A stretch of 39,618 nucleotides of DNA from Dolichospermum sp. LEGE 00240 (lineage in GTDB: Bacteria > Cyanobacteriota > Cyanobacteriia > Cyanobacteriales > Nostocaceae), in assembly GCF_015207875.1 (NCBI RefSeq), contig NZ_JADEVZ010000046.1, positions 1-39,618 on the forward strand, read 5' to 3'. Each line of letters begins with the position of its first letter. Position 1 is the first letter of the stretch. The notes beneath the pieces are model-generated. The model searched no databases, had not been told where the DNA came from, and saw only the letters and a program-made list of their open reading frames with translations. The translations under genes and the position numbers were made by a program. Of the stretch, positions 1-9,264 are shown one piece after another.

Positions 1-1
1 C

Positions 2-145
2 AAAAAGCGATGGGTTGTGGAACGTACTTTTGGCTGGCTGATGGGTTGTCGTCGATTAGTCAGAGACTACGAGTTACTACCTGAAACATCAGAGACTTTT
101 ATCTATCTAGCTATGATCCGTATCATGCTCAGGCGATTGGCATAA
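2..145 (+). CDS. IS5-type transposase, C-terminal end (cut by window edge)
   Basis: The open frame runs in from the left edge and ends at TAA 143-145. It encodes about 47 residues that contain [11 protein letters not shown] followed by a basic stretch and [20 protein letters not shown]. The V-E-R-x-F-x-W pattern is the region around the catalytic glutamate of the DDE triad in IS4/IS5-family transposases, so this should be the last part of an IS5-type (IS427-like) transposase. The rest lies outside the window, so it cannot be said whether the gene is intact. No clear terminal inverted repeat was identified in the AT-rich sequence that follows. Confidence 0.8.
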   Translation, partial: KKRWVVERTFGWLMGCRRLVRDYELLPETSETFIYLAMIRIMLRRLA

Positions 146-518
146 ATTTTGACTCCTCAAAACTTTTCAAACATCCTCTTAAAGGTCTTTTGGCATGAAC
201 TCATAATCTATGTTCATGTCTGCCTCTTTTTCACAAATTTTAGAAAAATAAATCCATGAGATATGCAAGTAATTTTGCTAATCACTACTGCAATTTTCAT
301 CTTTAGTCCAGTGTATGTATTTGCTGCTAATAATCTCGATCAAGATAACTTGGTCAGTTGTAGAAGTAGTAAAGAAGAAACTCCCAGTGATTCCACAAGC
401 GATCGCTCAGGAGCTTAGTTATCTCTGGGATTATCCATCCAAGTAGTAGCTAATCCTACAGAACTTTATGTAGGGAGATTGGACAAAATTCTTGGTTCAA
501 AAGTTCCAACAGCATAAA
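146..518 (+). other. Gene-poor stretch with a small broken signal-peptide ORF
   Basis: No intact gene is seen between the transposase tail and the FGE gene. A small frame opens at ATG 263 and reads MQVILLITTAIFIFSPVYVFA, which looks like a signal peptide, and stops at TAG 416-418. The same frame stays open beyond that stop (LSLGLSIQVVANPTELYVG) until a TAA near 515. A second frame in the same stretch reads KKKLPVIPQAIAQEL. This looks like a decayed exported-protein gene, but I cannot assign a family. A HIP1 octamer lies near 399-406. Confidence 0.3.
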
Positions 519-1508
519 ATGCGGTTCTTAATATTACTGCTGATTCAGGTAGTTGCACTCATATCACTATTTACCAATTCGCCAGCATTAGCAGTTACCC
601 TTAATCCCTGTCCTCCAGGAATGGTAATGATTTCTGGAGGTACATTCAAAATGGGAGCAGATGATTCTGGTTTTGAGGAAGAGAGAACAGGAGAAAACGT
701 CACAGTTAGCTCCTTCTGCATTGATAAATATGAGGTAACAAACGCCCAATTTACTGAATTTGTCAAAGCCACAAAGTATGTAACAGTTGCCGAGCGCCCG
801 TTATCAAAAGAACAGTTTCCCGACTTATCAGATGAAGAAAGATTACCCGGTTCTCTGGTATTTCAAATGCCAAAACCAGGAGTTAAACAAGTTCAGCTTC
901 TCAGTTGGTGGCATTGGACACCCGGTGCTAATTGGCAGCATCCTTTTGGGACTGATAGCAGCATTACAGAGAAAGAAAACTATCCAGTTGTGCATATTGC
1001 TTATGAAGATGCCCTAGCCTACGCCCAATGGGCAGAAAAATTACTACCAACAGAAGCACAGTGGGAATACGCCGCTCGTGGTGGATTGGATGGGGCAACT
1101 TATACCTGGGGAAATCAATATTCAGCTAAAAAAGCCAACACTTGGCAGGGAATCTTTCCCTTTTTTAATACCAAAGCCGATGGTTATGTAGGAACAGCAA
1201 AAGTAGGCTCTTTTCCAGCCAATGGTTATGGACTTTACGACATGACCGGCAACGTTTGGGAATGGACTTCTGACTGGTTTAGCTTGGGACATGACAACAA
1301 AACCCACAGTGTTAACCCCACTGGACCAAATAAAAGTTTTGACCCTAAAAAACCTACAGAAACTGCCCTTCATGTCATCAAAGGAGGCTCTTACTTATGT
1401 GCGCCGAACTATTGCAGCCGCTACCGTCCAGCCGCACGAGAATCAGAATCTCCTGATACCGGAACAACCCATATCGGATTTCGCTTGGTAAAGAACTTAC
1501 AAGACTAA
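519..1508 (+). CDS. Formylglycine-generating enzyme (sulfatase-modifying factor), exported
   Basis: The protein oxidises the active-site cysteine of type I sulfatases to C-alpha-formylglycine. I chose ATG 519 (329 aa) over an in-frame TTG at 492 because it gives a clean signal peptide ([18 protein letters not shown], cleavage near SPALA). The FGE-sulfatase domain follows: [51 protein letters not shown] and a terminal IGFRLVK. The decisive site is GGSYLC-x4-C-SRYRPAAR, with Cys294 and Cys299. This matches the copper-binding cysteine pair, five residues apart, of the aerobic eukaryotic and actinobacterial enzymes, so this is a catalytically complete FGE rather than only an FGE-fold protein. A sulfatase with a CSPTR site follows 133 bp downstream on the same strand and is the evident substrate. 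Both carry export signals, so maturation probably happens outside the cytoplasm. Confidence 0.93.
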   Translation: MRFLILLLIQVVALISLFTNSPALAVTLNPCPPGMVMISGGTFKMGADDSGFEEERTGENVTVSSFCIDKYEVTNAQFTEFVKATKYVTVAERPLSKEQFPDLSDEERLPGSLVFQMPKPGVKQVQLLSWWHWTPGANWQHPFGTDSSITEKENYPVVHIAYEDALAYAQWAEKLLPTEAQWEYAARGGLDGATYTWGNQYSAKKANTWQGIFPFFNTKADGYVGTAKVGSFPANGYGLYDMTGNVWEWTSDWFSLGHDNKTHSVNPTGPNKSFDPKKPTETALHVIKGGSYLCAPNYCSRYRPAARESESPDTGTTHIGFRLVKNLQD

Positions 1509-1515
1509 CGCAAAA

Positions 1516-1620
1516 TATCTCTCAAACCCTCTTATCTCCGTGTCCTCTGTGCCTCTGTGGTTCGTTAAAAGATTAAGTTTCGCGCAAAGACGCGAAGGAG
1601 CAAAGGCGCAAAGTTGTAGA
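1516..1620. repeat. Dispersed intergenic repeat between FGE and sulfatase
   Basis: This stretch contains CTCTGTGCCTCTGTGGTT (1545-1562), which recurs exactly at 4204-4221 behind the sulfatase. It is followed by a purine-rich run built from CGCAAAG/GCGAAGG units (1581-1614). Such sequences are common between genes in filamentous cyanobacteria. They do not encode protein, and the upstream part of the open frame that runs through here is not thought to be translated. Confidence 0.55.
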
Positions 1621-1641
1621 TTTTTTATACAAGGTTATTGT

Positions 1642-3981
1642 ATGTCACGTTCAATTTCACGGGTGCTGTCTCTATCTTTCCTCATCACATGGTTGATAGT
1701 AACAAGCCCCGCACTAGCAGATACAGGAAAAGTATTACCGATTAATCCACCATCTTTTAAAGGTAAAATCGGCATTACTTACAAAGAATCAACACCAGAT
1801 TTTCCCGCACCAATTAAAGCTCCTGAAAAAGCCCCCAATATATTATTAGTATTATTGGATGATGTAGGTTTTGGCCAAGCGAGTACATTTGGTGGTGCTA
1901 TAGAAACTCCGAATTTGACTCGTTTGGCGGGAAAAGGATTACGTTACAACCAATTCCACACTACAGCCCTTTGTTCACCTACCAGAGCAGCTTTATTAAC
2001 TGGACGCAATCATCATTCAGTGGGTACAGGTGTAGTTGCAGAGTTAGCATCAGGCTTTCCTGGTTACACAACTATTTTACCAAAGAGTGCGGCTACTGTA
2101 GCGGAAGTATTGCGGCAGAATGGTTACAATACTGCGGCTTTCGGTAAATGGCACAATACACCAGATTATGAAACCAGTGCGGCTGGACCCTTTGATCGCT
2201 GGCCGACGGGGTTAGGATTTAAGTATTTTTACGGATTTTTGGGTGGTGATACTAACCAATGGAGTCCGGCTTTGGTGGAAAATACGAAGCGGGTTGCACC
2301 ACCAACCAATAACCCTGATTACCATTTGACTCCAGATTTAGTAGATCATGCCATTAGCTGGATTCATTCTCAACAGTCTATAGCCCCCGATAAGCCCTTC
2401 TTTACCTATTTGGCTACCGGTGCTACTCATGCACCTCATCACGCTCCTAAAGTCTGGATAGACAAGTATCAAGGCAAGTTTAATCAAGGCTGGGATAAAT
2501 TACGAGAAGAAACCTTTGCGCGTCAGAAACAACTGGGTGTAATTCCTGCTAATGCCCAACTTACTCCCCGTCCCAAAGAATTACCAGCGTGGGATTCCTT
2601 ATCTCCAGATGATCAAAAAATCTATGCCCATGAAATGGAAGTATTTGCGGGATTTTTAGCATATACAGACCATGAAGTAGGAAGATTAATTAATGCCATT
2701 GACCAAATTGGGGAATTAGACAATACCTTAGTTTTCTACATTGTTGGTGATAACGGTGCTAGTGCAGAAGGTGGTTTAGCAGGTAGCGTCAATGAATTAA
2801 AAGTTTTTAATAAAGTACCCGAAAGTCGAGAACAACTGTTAGCTTCTTTAAATGACTTAGGTAGTCCCAAAACCTTTAATCATTATCATGCAGCTTGGGC
2901 TTGGGCTGGTACTACTCCCTTCCAATGGACAAAGCAAATAGCTTCTCATTTTGGTGGCACTCGTAACCCCTTAATTATTGCATGGGGCGATCGCATCAAA
3001 GATCAAGGCGGACTTCGCAGCCAATTCCATCATGTCATTGATATTACGCCAACTATTTTTGAAGCTGCGGGAATTACTGCACCTACAAAAGTTAATGGAG
3101 TGAAACAACAGAAGATTGAAGGTACTAGCCTAGTTTACACATTTGATGATCCTGAAGCTGCTTCTGAGCGTAAAACTCAGTATTTTGAGATGTTCGGAAA
3201 CCGGGCTATTTATGATGAGGGATGGGTAGCTGCGGCTCGTCATCCTCGATTACCTTGGCAAGGTACAATTAATGCTGACTTTGAGAAAGATCATTGGGAA
3301 CTATACAACATTGAGGAAGATTTCAGCGAAGCGAATAACTTAGCATCTGAAAATCCAGAAAAACTGGAAAAACTGCAAAAGTTATTTTTATCAGAAGCGC
3401 GTAAACACAAAGTTTTACCATTAGATGATCGCCTTTCTGAACGTTTTGATGTTCAAAGTCGTCCTTCCCCGGCCGCAGGACGCACAACTTTTACTTACTA
3501 TTCTAGTGGAGTCAGTATTCCCGAAGGTAGCGCCCCAAGTTTAAAAAATAAATCTTTTAGCATTACGGCTGATGTGGAAATTCCCGAAAGTGGTGCGGAG
3601 GGTGTTCTCTTAACTCAAGGGGGACGGTTTGCTGGTTGGGGATTTTTCCTCGAAGATAGTAAACCAACTTACGTTTACAACTTTGTAAATTCGGAACGCT
3701 ACATTATTCAATCTCCTGAAAAATTACCCCCAGGTAAATCAAAAATCAGATTTAATTTTGATTATGACGGTGGTGAAGTTGGTGCTGGTGGAAATGGGAA
3801 GTTATTTATTAATGATCAACAGGTAGCTGAGGGTCAGATTGAAAAAACTTTACCCTACCGTTTGGCTTTAAATGAAACTTTTGATGTTGGTAGAGATACA
3901 GGTACTCCTATTGTGGAAACCTATCAAGTACCGTTTGCATTCACAGGTAATTTACAGAAAGTTACTTTGAATTTGAAGTAA
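1642..3981 (+). CDS. Type I arylsulfatase, exported, formylglycine-dependent
   Basis: The frame is open from 1540, but ATG 1642 fits best: AAGG lies 8 bases upstream and the protein then starts with a signal peptide ([20 protein letters not shown], cleavage near SPALA). The 779-aa product hydrolyses sulfate esters. It shows the alkaline-phosphatase/sulfatase fold: metal-binding LLDDVGFGQ near residue 70, the signature CSPTR-x4-TGRNHH with Cys111 (the residue converted to formylglycine), [13 protein letters not shown], and IVGDNGAS (metal-binding D-N). After the catalytic domain, about 200 C-terminal residues rich in beta-type sequence ([20 protein letters not shown]) resemble the extra C-terminal domain of long arylsulfatases. 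It stands directly behind its probable maturase. The natural substrate cannot be read from sequence. The length of 779 aa is typical of the long arylsulfatase A-like group. Confidence 0.94.
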   Translation: MSRSISRVLSLSFLITWLIVTSPALADTGKVLPINPPSFKGKIGITYKESTPDFPAPIKAPEKAPNILLVLLDDVGFGQASTFGGAIETPNLTRLAGKGLRYNQFHTTALCSPTRAALLTGRNHHSVGTGVVAELASGFPGYTTILPKSAATVAEVLRQNGYNTAAFGKWHNTPDYETSAAGPFDRWPTGLGFKYFYGFLGGDTNQWSPALVENTKRVAPPTNNPDYHLTPDLVDHAISWIHSQQSIAPDKPFFTYLATGATHAPHHAPKVWIDKYQGKFNQGWDKLREETFARQKQLGVIPANAQLTPRPKELPAWDSLSPDDQKIYAHEMEVFAGFLAYTDHEVGRLINAIDQIGELDNTLVFYIVGDNGASAEGGLAGSVNELKVFNKVPESREQLLASLNDLGSPKTFNHYHAAWAWAGTTPFQWTKQIASHFGGTRNPLIIAWGDRIKDQGGLRSQFHHVIDITPTIFEAAGITAPTKVNGVKQQKIEGTSLVYTFDDPEAASERKTQYFEMFGNRAIYDEGWVAAARHPRLPWQGTINADFEKDHWELYNIEEDFSEANNLASENPEKLEKLQKLFLSEARKHKVLPLDDRLSERFDVQSRPSPAAGRTTFTYYSSGVSIPEGSAPSLKNKSFSITADVEIPESGAEGVLLTQGGRFAGWGFFLEDSKPTYVYNFVNSERYIIQSPEKLPPGKSKIRFNFDYDGGEVGAGGNGKLFINDQQVAEGQIEKTLPYRLALNETFDVGRDTGTPIVETYQVPFAFTGNLQKVTLNLK

Positions 3982-4044
3982 TCGTTTTCTCACCCAGAGG
4001 CGCAGAGAGCAAGATTGAGAGGATATTTGCAAATTCATACTCAA

Positions 4045-4135
4045 TAGACATCTCCAAAAAAGAATGTAGAGACGTTCCATGGAACGCCTCTACAAGGGTT
4101 CTAGGATACGCATATTTAATTTCTGGAGATGTCTA
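4045..4135. mobile_element. 91-bp MITE-like element with TA-flanked terminal inverted repeats
   Basis: The outer ends TAGACATCTCCA (4045-4056) and TGGAGATGTCTA (4124-4135) are perfect inverted repeats. Nested inside is a second palindrome, GTAGAGACGTTCC (4066-4078) against GGAACGCCTCTAC (4081-4093), with one mismatch. The element begins and ends with TA, the target dinucleotide duplicated by IS630/Tc1-mariner elements, which suggests a non-autonomous relative of that family. It has no coding capacity. It sits between the sulfatase and the transporter. Confidence 0.7.
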
Positions 4136-4305
4136 ATTATTTTCTTCTCTGGTGTGTCGCGCCAGTTACTACAAGTCGGGGAACCCGCCCAACGCACTGG
4201 CTTCTCTGTGCCTCTGTGGTTAGTTTTAAAAAAGATTTTGAGGCTTAACAGAACTATATTGAATATTCCTTTCTTCTTTGCCTGTTGGCGCGAAATAAGA
4301 AATTT

Positions 4306-5181
4306 ATGAATGAAATTATCCCCATCCTTGACAAAATTGCATTTTTGGCTTTTGTTGTTGCGACTATGTTTGGTACAGGCTTAAAGTTAACTGCACAACA
4401 AATTTGGCAGCCTCTTCGTAATATCCGGTTGGTTGTTTTATCGCTATTAGCGAATTTTATTTTAGTGCCACTTTTTGTATATTTGCTACTGCAAGTAATA
4501 CCTGTTAATGAACCTGTGAAAGATGGTTTGATCATTATGGCATTGGCATCAGGACCTCCAGCTTTACCTAAACTTGCCCAAATAGTGAAGGGGAATTTAG
4601 CTTTTTCTACAGGGTTGATGATGATGTTAATGTTTGGCACTGTTTTTTATATGCCAACTGTATTACCATTGATTTTGCAAGGTGTACAAGTCAATTCTTG
4701 GGATATTGCTAAACCTTTAATATTGATGATGTTAACACCGTTGGGAATTGGGTTATTAATTAAGGCAAATTATGAAAATATAGCTGTCGATCTCCAAACA
4801 ATTACTTTCAAAATATCTAATTTTGGATTGCTTTTAGGTTTGGGAGTGAGATTGATAGTACACTTCAATGAAATTATTATTTTATTGAAAACTGGTGTCA
4901 TCTTTGTTTGTGCTATTTTTATTATCTTCTCTTTTACTGTGGGTTATTTATTGGGTGGTCCTGGTATTGATACTCAAAGAGTGTTAGGAGTAGGAACTGC
5001 ACAACGTAATTTTGCCGCAGCATTGTTAATAGGTACGAGCAATTTTGATAATCCTAATGTGATCAGTGTGATTATGGTGACGAGTTTATTAATGATGGTT
5101 TCAGTTCTGATTTTGGGGAAAAATTTACCAGAATTAGATCAAGGACAGGGTGCAGATTTAGAAAAGGCAGAGGTTTTGTGA
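4306..5181 (+). CDS. Bile acid:sodium symporter family (SBF/BASS) membrane transporter
   Basis: This is a 291-aa integral membrane protein with about 8-10 hydrophobic segments, starting MNEIIPILDKIAFLAFVVAT. ATG 4306 was preferred to an in-frame TTG at 4285. Family features include MFGTGLKLT after the first helix, the proline-rich unwound stretch ASGPPALPKLAQ, and GVGTAQRNFAAALLIGTSNFDNPNV, which matches the conserved second crossover region of SBF proteins. Members take up organic anions (bile acids, pyruvate, other monocarboxylates) with sodium. The substrate here is unknown. Because it follows a sulfatase and FGE on the same strand, a role in moving a sulfated or desulfated organic anion is a reasonable guess, but a 324-bp gap with a MITE separates them and an operon is not shown. 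Confidence 0.8.
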   Translation: MNEIIPILDKIAFLAFVVATMFGTGLKLTAQQIWQPLRNIRLVVLSLLANFILVPLFVYLLLQVIPVNEPVKDGLIIMALASGPPALPKLAQIVKGNLAFSTGLMMMLMFGTVFYMPTVLPLILQGVQVNSWDIAKPLILMMLTPLGIGLLIKANYENIAVDLQTITFKISNFGLLLGLGVRLIVHFNEIIILLKTGVIFVCAIFIIFSFTVGYLLGGPGIDTQRVLGVGTAQRNFAAALLIGTSNFDNPNVISVIMVTSLLMMVSVLILGKNLPELDQGQGADLEKAEVL

Positions 5182-5186
5182 TTAAA

Positions 5187-5435
5187 TCACAGCTTACCGA
5201 TCAGTTGGTCATATCCTGCTTTAAATTCAGCGATCGCTTCCTCGGCTAAAGTTTCGACAAAGCGACCAGTAATTTCTTGATAACGTTCGTGTCCAGGTGA
5301 AGTAGCCACAATTTCTAAATTACCCCGATAATAAGTTAAGGGGAGACGACGATTTTCAATGCTAACCTACTTATGCCAACTAATCCCCGATAAATGGATA
5401 ACTTCTTGCGGTTGCATCAGGATTTTTTGAGTCAT
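5187..5435 (-). pseudogene. Uma2-family (DUF820) nuclease-fold gene, decayed
   Basis: Read on the minus strand from ATG (5433-5435), a frame gives MTQKILMQPQEVIHLSGISWHK, then an in-frame TAG, then LPLTYYRGNLEIVATSPG and RYQEITGRFVETLAEE, ending at TGA 5187-5189. The RLTYYRGNLEIMSPS-like motif and the RFVETLAEE helix are typical of the N-terminal half of Uma2 proteins, which have a PD-(D/E)XK-like fold and are expanded in cyanobacteria. The central and C-terminal catalytic parts are missing and a stop codon interrupts it, so it is a relic. A second broken Uma2 gene lies at 29447-30310. Confidence 0.7.
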
Positions 5436-5507
5436 GTCCGCTATACCTGTAAAATATCTATCCCTACTTTTAATTTAATCCAAAAATTAAATGACTATAC
5501 CTTTTGT

Positions 5508-5537
5508 TTGTCAAATTGCAAAATTTCGTACTATAAT
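5508..5537 (+). promoter_or_regulatory. Sigma-70-type promoter of the tmRNA gene
   Basis: TTGTCA (5508-5513) and TATAAT (5532-5537) are separated by 18 bp. Transcription would start near 5544, about 10 bases before the mature 5' end of the tmRNA. The perfect -10 fits a highly expressed stable RNA. Confidence 0.75.
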
Positions 5538-5554
5538 GGGGGTGTGAAGTACAT

Positions 5555-5943
5555 GGGGCTTTAACGGTTTCGACAGGTTGGCGAAAGCTACTCTGTGATT
5601 CAGGTCGAGAGCGAGTCATCTCTCGGAAATCAAAGACTCGAAAAAAAAGTAAATGCGAACAATATCGTAAAATTTGCTCGTCGGGAAGCTCTAGTAGCTG
5701 CCTAAGAAACCTCTTTTAGGTTCGAGCGTCTTTAATTTGACTCCGTTAAGGATTAAAGACCTAACCCCCAACGGATGCTCCAACAAGCGTTCTCTGGTTG
5801 GCTTGAAGGCTAAGATTAAATCAGAGCATCCTACGTTCGGGATAATGAACGATTCCCGCCTTGAGGGTCAGAAAGGCTAAACCTGTGAACGAGTGGAGGG
5901 TTAATACCCAATTTGGACATGGGTTCGACTCCCATAAGCTCCA
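5555..5943 (+). ncRNA. ssrA: Transfer-messenger RNA (tmRNA)
   Basis: tmRNA rescues ribosomes stalled on broken mRNAs and adds a degradation tag. The 5' end GGGGCTTTAACGGTTTCGAC and the 3' end GGGTTCGACTCCC-ATAAGCTCC-A form the tRNA-like domain. The acceptor stem pairs GGGGCUU with AAGCUCC, and the discriminator A is at 5943. CCA is not fully encoded. The resume codon GCG at 5655 opens the tag frame ANNIVKFARREALVAA, ending at TAA 5703-5705. This is the cyanobacterial type of tag with the protease-recognised ALVAA end. The order tag-then-acceptor is that of a one-piece tmRNA, not the permuted two-piece form of some unicellular cyanobacteria. It has its own promoter and terminator. Confidence 0.97.
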
Positions 5944-5966
5944 TTTTCAATTTTCAATAATTATTT

Positions 5967-6003
5967 AGCCCGCTGAACACTTTGATGTTAGGCGGGCTTT
6001 TTG
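5967..6003 (+). terminator. Rho-independent terminator behind tmRNA
   Basis: AGCCCGC (5967-5973) pairs with GCGGGCT (5992-5998), followed by a run of five T. It ends the tmRNA transcript 24 bases after the mature 3' end. Confidence 0.85.
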
Positions 6004-6069
6004 CCATTGGGGGATTTCTTGACATGGATATCCTGTTCCCAATTTATTGGTACGGGATGATGTTGATAG

Positions 6070-6741
6070 TTAGACTCGCTTTAAAGCATCCCGTTTTTTG
6101 CGATCTGCTGTCAAAATATCTGCCATGACTATGAGTGCTTGCGCCATTTTTTCCAGGTTGGAACTGTATAGTTCTAAGTCTTTGATGAGTTTATCTTCAG
6201 AGATATGCAACCCGTTAGCGATCGCTTTGAGTGCTTCACCCTTTTGTTTATCATCTTTGACAAGTTCAGGATCTGACTGTACCAATAATGCAAATAAACC
6301 AACACCAAATAGGCGACTATATTTAAAGTTGGAATTGGTAGCAATCGTTTCTAGTTGCTGTTGCAAATCCCCATCTTGATCTAGGGAACTTTCCCGACTC
6401 AAACCAGCAATCAAGTCCTTAACTGGTAAACTGGCAGCTAAGGCTTCCAATCTAGAGGCATCTTGTCGGTAGCGTTGGGGGTCCTGTTCCACAGCTTGAC
6501 AAATTGCCCGGAAAATTGATTCTTTATCCTGTTCTGGTTCGTAGCCGTCCATGAAGCGGTCAAAAGTTGTGACAACGCCCAAGGCATAAATGGCATTGTA
6601 GCTAAAATCAACATTGACTGATAGTAGGTGCATTTCTACCATCAACTCTTCCACTACCCGGCGGTAAATAGTGTTAATTGGCCTGGTATGAAGAGTATAA
6701 AAGGTTCTTTTTGTATCAGATACTGTACGGACGTTATTCAC
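6070..6741 (-). CDS. thf1: Thylakoid formation / photosystem II biogenesis protein Thf1 (Psp29)
   Basis: The 223-aa protein matches the conserved THF1/Psp29 family: MNNVRTVSDTKRTFYTLHTR at the N-terminus, PINTIYRRVVEELMVEMHLL, YNAIYALGVVTTFDRFMDGY, FRAICQAVEQDP, and LFGVGLFALL with the following helix. The C-terminus is a basic coiled-coil-like helix (LEKMAQALIVMADILTADRK). It is an all-helical peripheral thylakoid protein needed for normal photosystem II assembly and repair, reported to act together with FtsH protease stability. The length is normal for cyanobacteria. It is transcribed toward the tmRNA, away from the STAS gene; the 115-bp gap to that upstream gene contains a short tandem repeat. 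Confidence 0.95.
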   Translation of the reverse strand: MNNVRTVSDTKRTFYTLHTRPINTIYRRVVEELMVEMHLLSVNVDFSYNAIYALGVVTTFDRFMDGYEPEQDKESIFRAICQAVEQDPQRYRQDASRLEALAASLPVKDLIAGLSRESSLDQDGDLQQQLETIATNSNFKYSRLFGVGLFALLVQSDPELVKDDKQKGEALKAIANGLHISEDKLIKDLELYSSNLEKMAQALIVMADILTADRKKRDALKRV

Positions 6742-6815
6742 AAAGAAAATTTTAGTAAAGACGTATTCCTCTTCTCTAGTATGAACTAATCAGGCCTAAT
6801 TCGTGAAAGTCATTC

Positions 6816-6843
6816 GATTTTAGATTTTAGATTTTGGATTTTC
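6816..6843. repeat. Short tandem repeat, GATTTTA x3-4
   Basis: GATTTTA is repeated with a 7-bp period, with the last units drifting to GATTTTG. It lies between thf1 and the STAS gene. It is a common cyanobacterial intergenic motif with no obvious function here. Confidence 0.6.
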
Positions 6844-6856
6844 ATCCAATGGTATC

Positions 6857-7222
6857 TCACCCAATTGTCCGAGGTACACCCTCTAGGGCTTCTTCTTGAG
6901 TTTCAAAGATTTCAAATACTGTATCCATCATTGTGACTTCAAACACAAGCTTGGCTTCTGGGTGAATATTACAAATACGAAAACTGCCCTTAACCTTATC
7001 AGCATCACGCATACCAGCGACTAAGGAAGTCAGTCCAGAACTATCAATAAAATTTACTTGGCCTAGATCAATAACAATATGACGACTAAGCTTAGAAATA
7101 CATTCCTGTAGTTTCAGCCGAAATTGCCAAGCAGTGGTAATATCTAAGCGACCTGCCGGAGTTAACATTATTATTGTGCTGCCGTCTTGAGTTGTGTAGA
7201 TGTTTTGCTCTATATGAATCAT
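6857..7222 (-). CDS. STAS-domain protein, anti-sigma factor antagonist type
   Basis: This 121-aa protein consists of one STAS domain of the SpoIIAA/RsbV type. The order is beta-rich start (IIMLTPAGRLDITTAWQFR), IVIDLGQVNFIDSSGLTSLV, then FRICNIHPEAKLVFEVTMMD and a last helix. The DSSGL motif contains the serine (Ser62) that is phosphorylated by the partner anti-sigma kinase in this family, so the switch site is intact. In cyanobacteria such proteins act in partner-switching pathways with PP2C phosphatases and HATPase kinases. No such partner is encoded next to it, so its target is not known. It lies 114 bp after hemF on the same strand, but a strong terminator separates the two, so it probably has its own promoter. 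Confidence 0.88.
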   Translation of the reverse strand: MIHIEQNIYTTQDGSTIIMLTPAGRLDITTAWQFRLKLQECISKLSRHIVIDLGQVNFIDSSGLTSLVAGMRDADKVKGSFRICNIHPEAKLVFEVTMMDTVFEIFETQEEALEGVPRTIG

Positions 7223-7278
7223 TGAATTAACATCTTTTTGCTAATATTTGCTAATCGAAACAATCATCAGTAGGGGTT

Positions 7279-7322
7279 ATAAAAAAAATAAGCAAGAGGG
7301 GGAGAGAAGGAGTGCCTCTTGC
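7279..7322 (-). terminator. Rho-independent terminator of hemF
   Basis: On the minus strand GCAAGAGG (7322-7315) pairs with CCTCTTGC (7299-7292), followed by a T-rich tract (7290-7281). It sits just 14 bases after the hemF stop codon. Confidence 0.75.
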
Positions 7323-7336
7323 CCCTTAGATCTTGC

Positions 7337-8383
7337 CTATTCTTGAATTGGTTTCCAGTTAGTCCAATCTTGAGGTTTAAGGAAAGTCTCATACAACTCG
7401 GCTTCGGGGGAATTTGGTTCTGGTTTGTAGCCATATTCCCAACGGACTAAAGGTGGTAGAGACATGAGAATTGATTCTGTGCGGCCGTTGGTTTGGAGTC
7501 CGAAAATTGTTCCCCGGTCATAAACCAAGTTAAATTCTACATATCTACCACGACGGTATAATTGGAAATTGCGTTGGCGATCGCCATATTCCATCCCCTG
7601 CCGACGTTCCGCAATTGGCACATAAGCTGGTAAAAATGCCCCGGCGCAATCTTGAACTAAAGCAAATATGTCTTCCCAACTCCGTGACGGTAGTTCACCT
7701 ACCTGATTGCTATAAATCGCTGCTTCCCCATTGGGATCTGGACCGCGATAGATAGCACCTTGACCGTCTTGGTAATCTAAAAATAATCCACCAACGCCCC
7801 GTGTTTCATCTCGATGTTTCAGATAAAAATATTCATCACACCAGCGCTTGAACACAGGATAATATTCAGGATGGTGTTGATCACAAGCTTGTTTAAAAGT
7901 GTTATGAAAATGTTGTGCATCTTCAGCAAAGGGGTAATAAGGTGTTAAGTCCGCACCACCGCCAAACCACCAAACTGGGCCTGCTTCAAAGTAGCGATAA
8001 TTTAAGTGGACTGTAGGTACATAAGGATTGCGTGGGTGCAACACCAAAGAAGTCCCCGTTGCATAAAAGCCATGTCCTGTTGCTTCTGGACGTTGGGCTA
8101 AAATCGAAGGAGGTAAATGAGAACCCCAAACTTCAGAGAAATTTACACCTGCTTGTTCAAAAATTGCTCCGTCACGCAGTACACGCGATCGCCCCCCACC
8201 CCCTTCTGGACGCTGCCAACTATCTTCTTGAAACTTCCCCAGACCATCTAATTTCTCTAAACCTTGGGTAATTTCATCCTGCAAATTCTGCATAAACTGA
8301 CTAACTCTAGCCTGAGCATTAATTCCAGGGAGAACATCAGATGATTCTTTTGTGATAGTGGGGGTTTGCGAGTTGGTTAACAT
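7337..8383 (-). CDS. hemF: Oxygen-dependent coproporphyrinogen III oxidase
   Basis: HemF catalyses the O2-dependent oxidative decarboxylation of coproporphyrinogen III to protoporphyrinogen IX, a shared step of heme and chlorophyll synthesis. The 348-aa protein shows the family landmarks in order: [59 protein letters not shown], a cysteine/histidine-rich middle with [11 protein letters not shown], and the C-terminal [28 protein letters not shown]. Catalytic and substrate-binding histidines and arginines in these blocks are all present. The length is that of the cyanobacterial enzyme. The start at ATG 8381-8383 is preceded by GGGA. It is a single gene with its own terminator. Confidence 0.97.
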   Translation of the reverse strand: MLTNSQTPTITKESSDVLPGINAQARVSQFMQNLQDEITQGLEKLDGLGKFQEDSWQRPEGGGGRSRVLRDGAIFEQAGVNFSEVWGSHLPPSILAQRPEATGHGFYATGTSLVLHPRNPYVPTVHLNYRYFEAGPVWWFGGGADLTPYYPFAEDAQHFHNTFKQACDQHHPEYYPVFKRWCDEYFYLKHRDETRGVGGLFLDYQDGQGAIYRGPDPNGEAAIYSNQVGELPSRSWEDIFALVQDCAGAFLPAYVPIAERRQGMEYGDRQRNFQLYRRGRYVEFNLVYDRGTIFGLQTNGRTESILMSLPPLVRWEYGYKPEPNSPEAELYETFLKPQDWTNWKPIQE

Positions 8384-9062
8384 AGATTCCCGAACCTAAA
8401 ATTACAATTTCTAAAACAAGTACAAATTTTTGTTGTCAAAACTTGTCAGCAGCCAGAGTCACAAATCCGGCTTAATTTGCCAAAACGGTTTTTTATTATA
8501 CGTCAAAACACAACCGTTCAAAACGCCTTCAAATCTCCATTGGCACGGAATTTACTCCAATTCACACATATCACATCTGAACACCCCTTTTCACAGTTAG
8601 AGAAATAATCTTATTATTACTTGAGTTCGACCTAAGATAATTTTTAGAAAACTGCCCCAAATATGAGTCTCAAACCCTTATGATCTCGTTGAAAAAATCA
8701 TAACTCTGTTCGCGTAGCGTCTCCGAAGGAGAAACTCCTAACACCGAACTCAGGTTTATTATTCAGTCTACAAATTTTCTCTTCTCCACAAGCTCCTTGA
8801 ATAAAAACTTAACGGTCTTTACTTGCTCGCATTTCCACATCAAAAACCTCTTTTAATTTGACTAGGATAGAATTAGTTGGGATTTAACAGGCTTAACTAA
8901 ATTAAATAACTCCCTCGCACAGTAATACAACGGAGGGCGGGGAAACCCCTACAGGCTTGGGGATGAGAAACTGTACCTCATAACACGCACAAATCATATA
9001 AAATAAAAAGCACTGGTAAAACCAATGCTCAAGTCCATAATCAATACAAATTGTCAAGTTAT
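8384..9062. other. Intergenic region upstream of hemF with dispersed palindromes
   Basis: No convincing gene was found in these 679 bp. The stretch holds a cyanobacterial palindromic repeat around 8709-8742 (GCGTAGCGTCTCCGAAGGAG) and a GC-rich hairpin GGGG-AAA-CCCC around 8940-8950 in an otherwise AT-rich background. The hemF promoter must lie in its left part, but no -35/-10 pair stood out. I saw no recognisable riboswitch. Confidence 0.4.
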
Positions 9063-9264
9063 TAGGACTTACGCACGCTCACTAATTTACCATGATGTGA
9101 ATGAACGAAATTGCGTCGTTTTCGGCTTTGGGAATAACTTATTGAGTAGGGTGCGTCAGATAGAGGGAATCTGTTTTTTTGTCAAAATATCGTGTCTGAC
9201 GCACCCTACAAGGGATAAAATTTACCTCACATATTTGGGGAATCTTGTCAATGCGTAAATCCTA
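9063..9264. mobile_element. 202-bp MITE with 5-bp target duplication
   Basis: The terminal inverted repeats TAGGACTTACGCA (9063-9075) and TGCGTAAATCCTA (9252-9264) differ at one position. GTTAT stands directly outside both ends (9058-9062 and 9265-9269), a 5-bp target-site duplication. Inside is a second perfect inverted repeat, GTAGGGTGCGTCAGA against TCTGACGCACCCTAC. No transposase is encoded. The right end plus its duplication lies directly against the stop codon of the ferredoxin gene. A shorter element with the same ends is at 21891-21982. Confidence 0.85.

Noticed and set aside
8384-9062. Riboswitch or small RNA upstream of hemF
   Set aside because: The GGGG-AAA-CCCC hairpin and palindromes look like dispersed repeats; no conserved riboswitch core was recognised.
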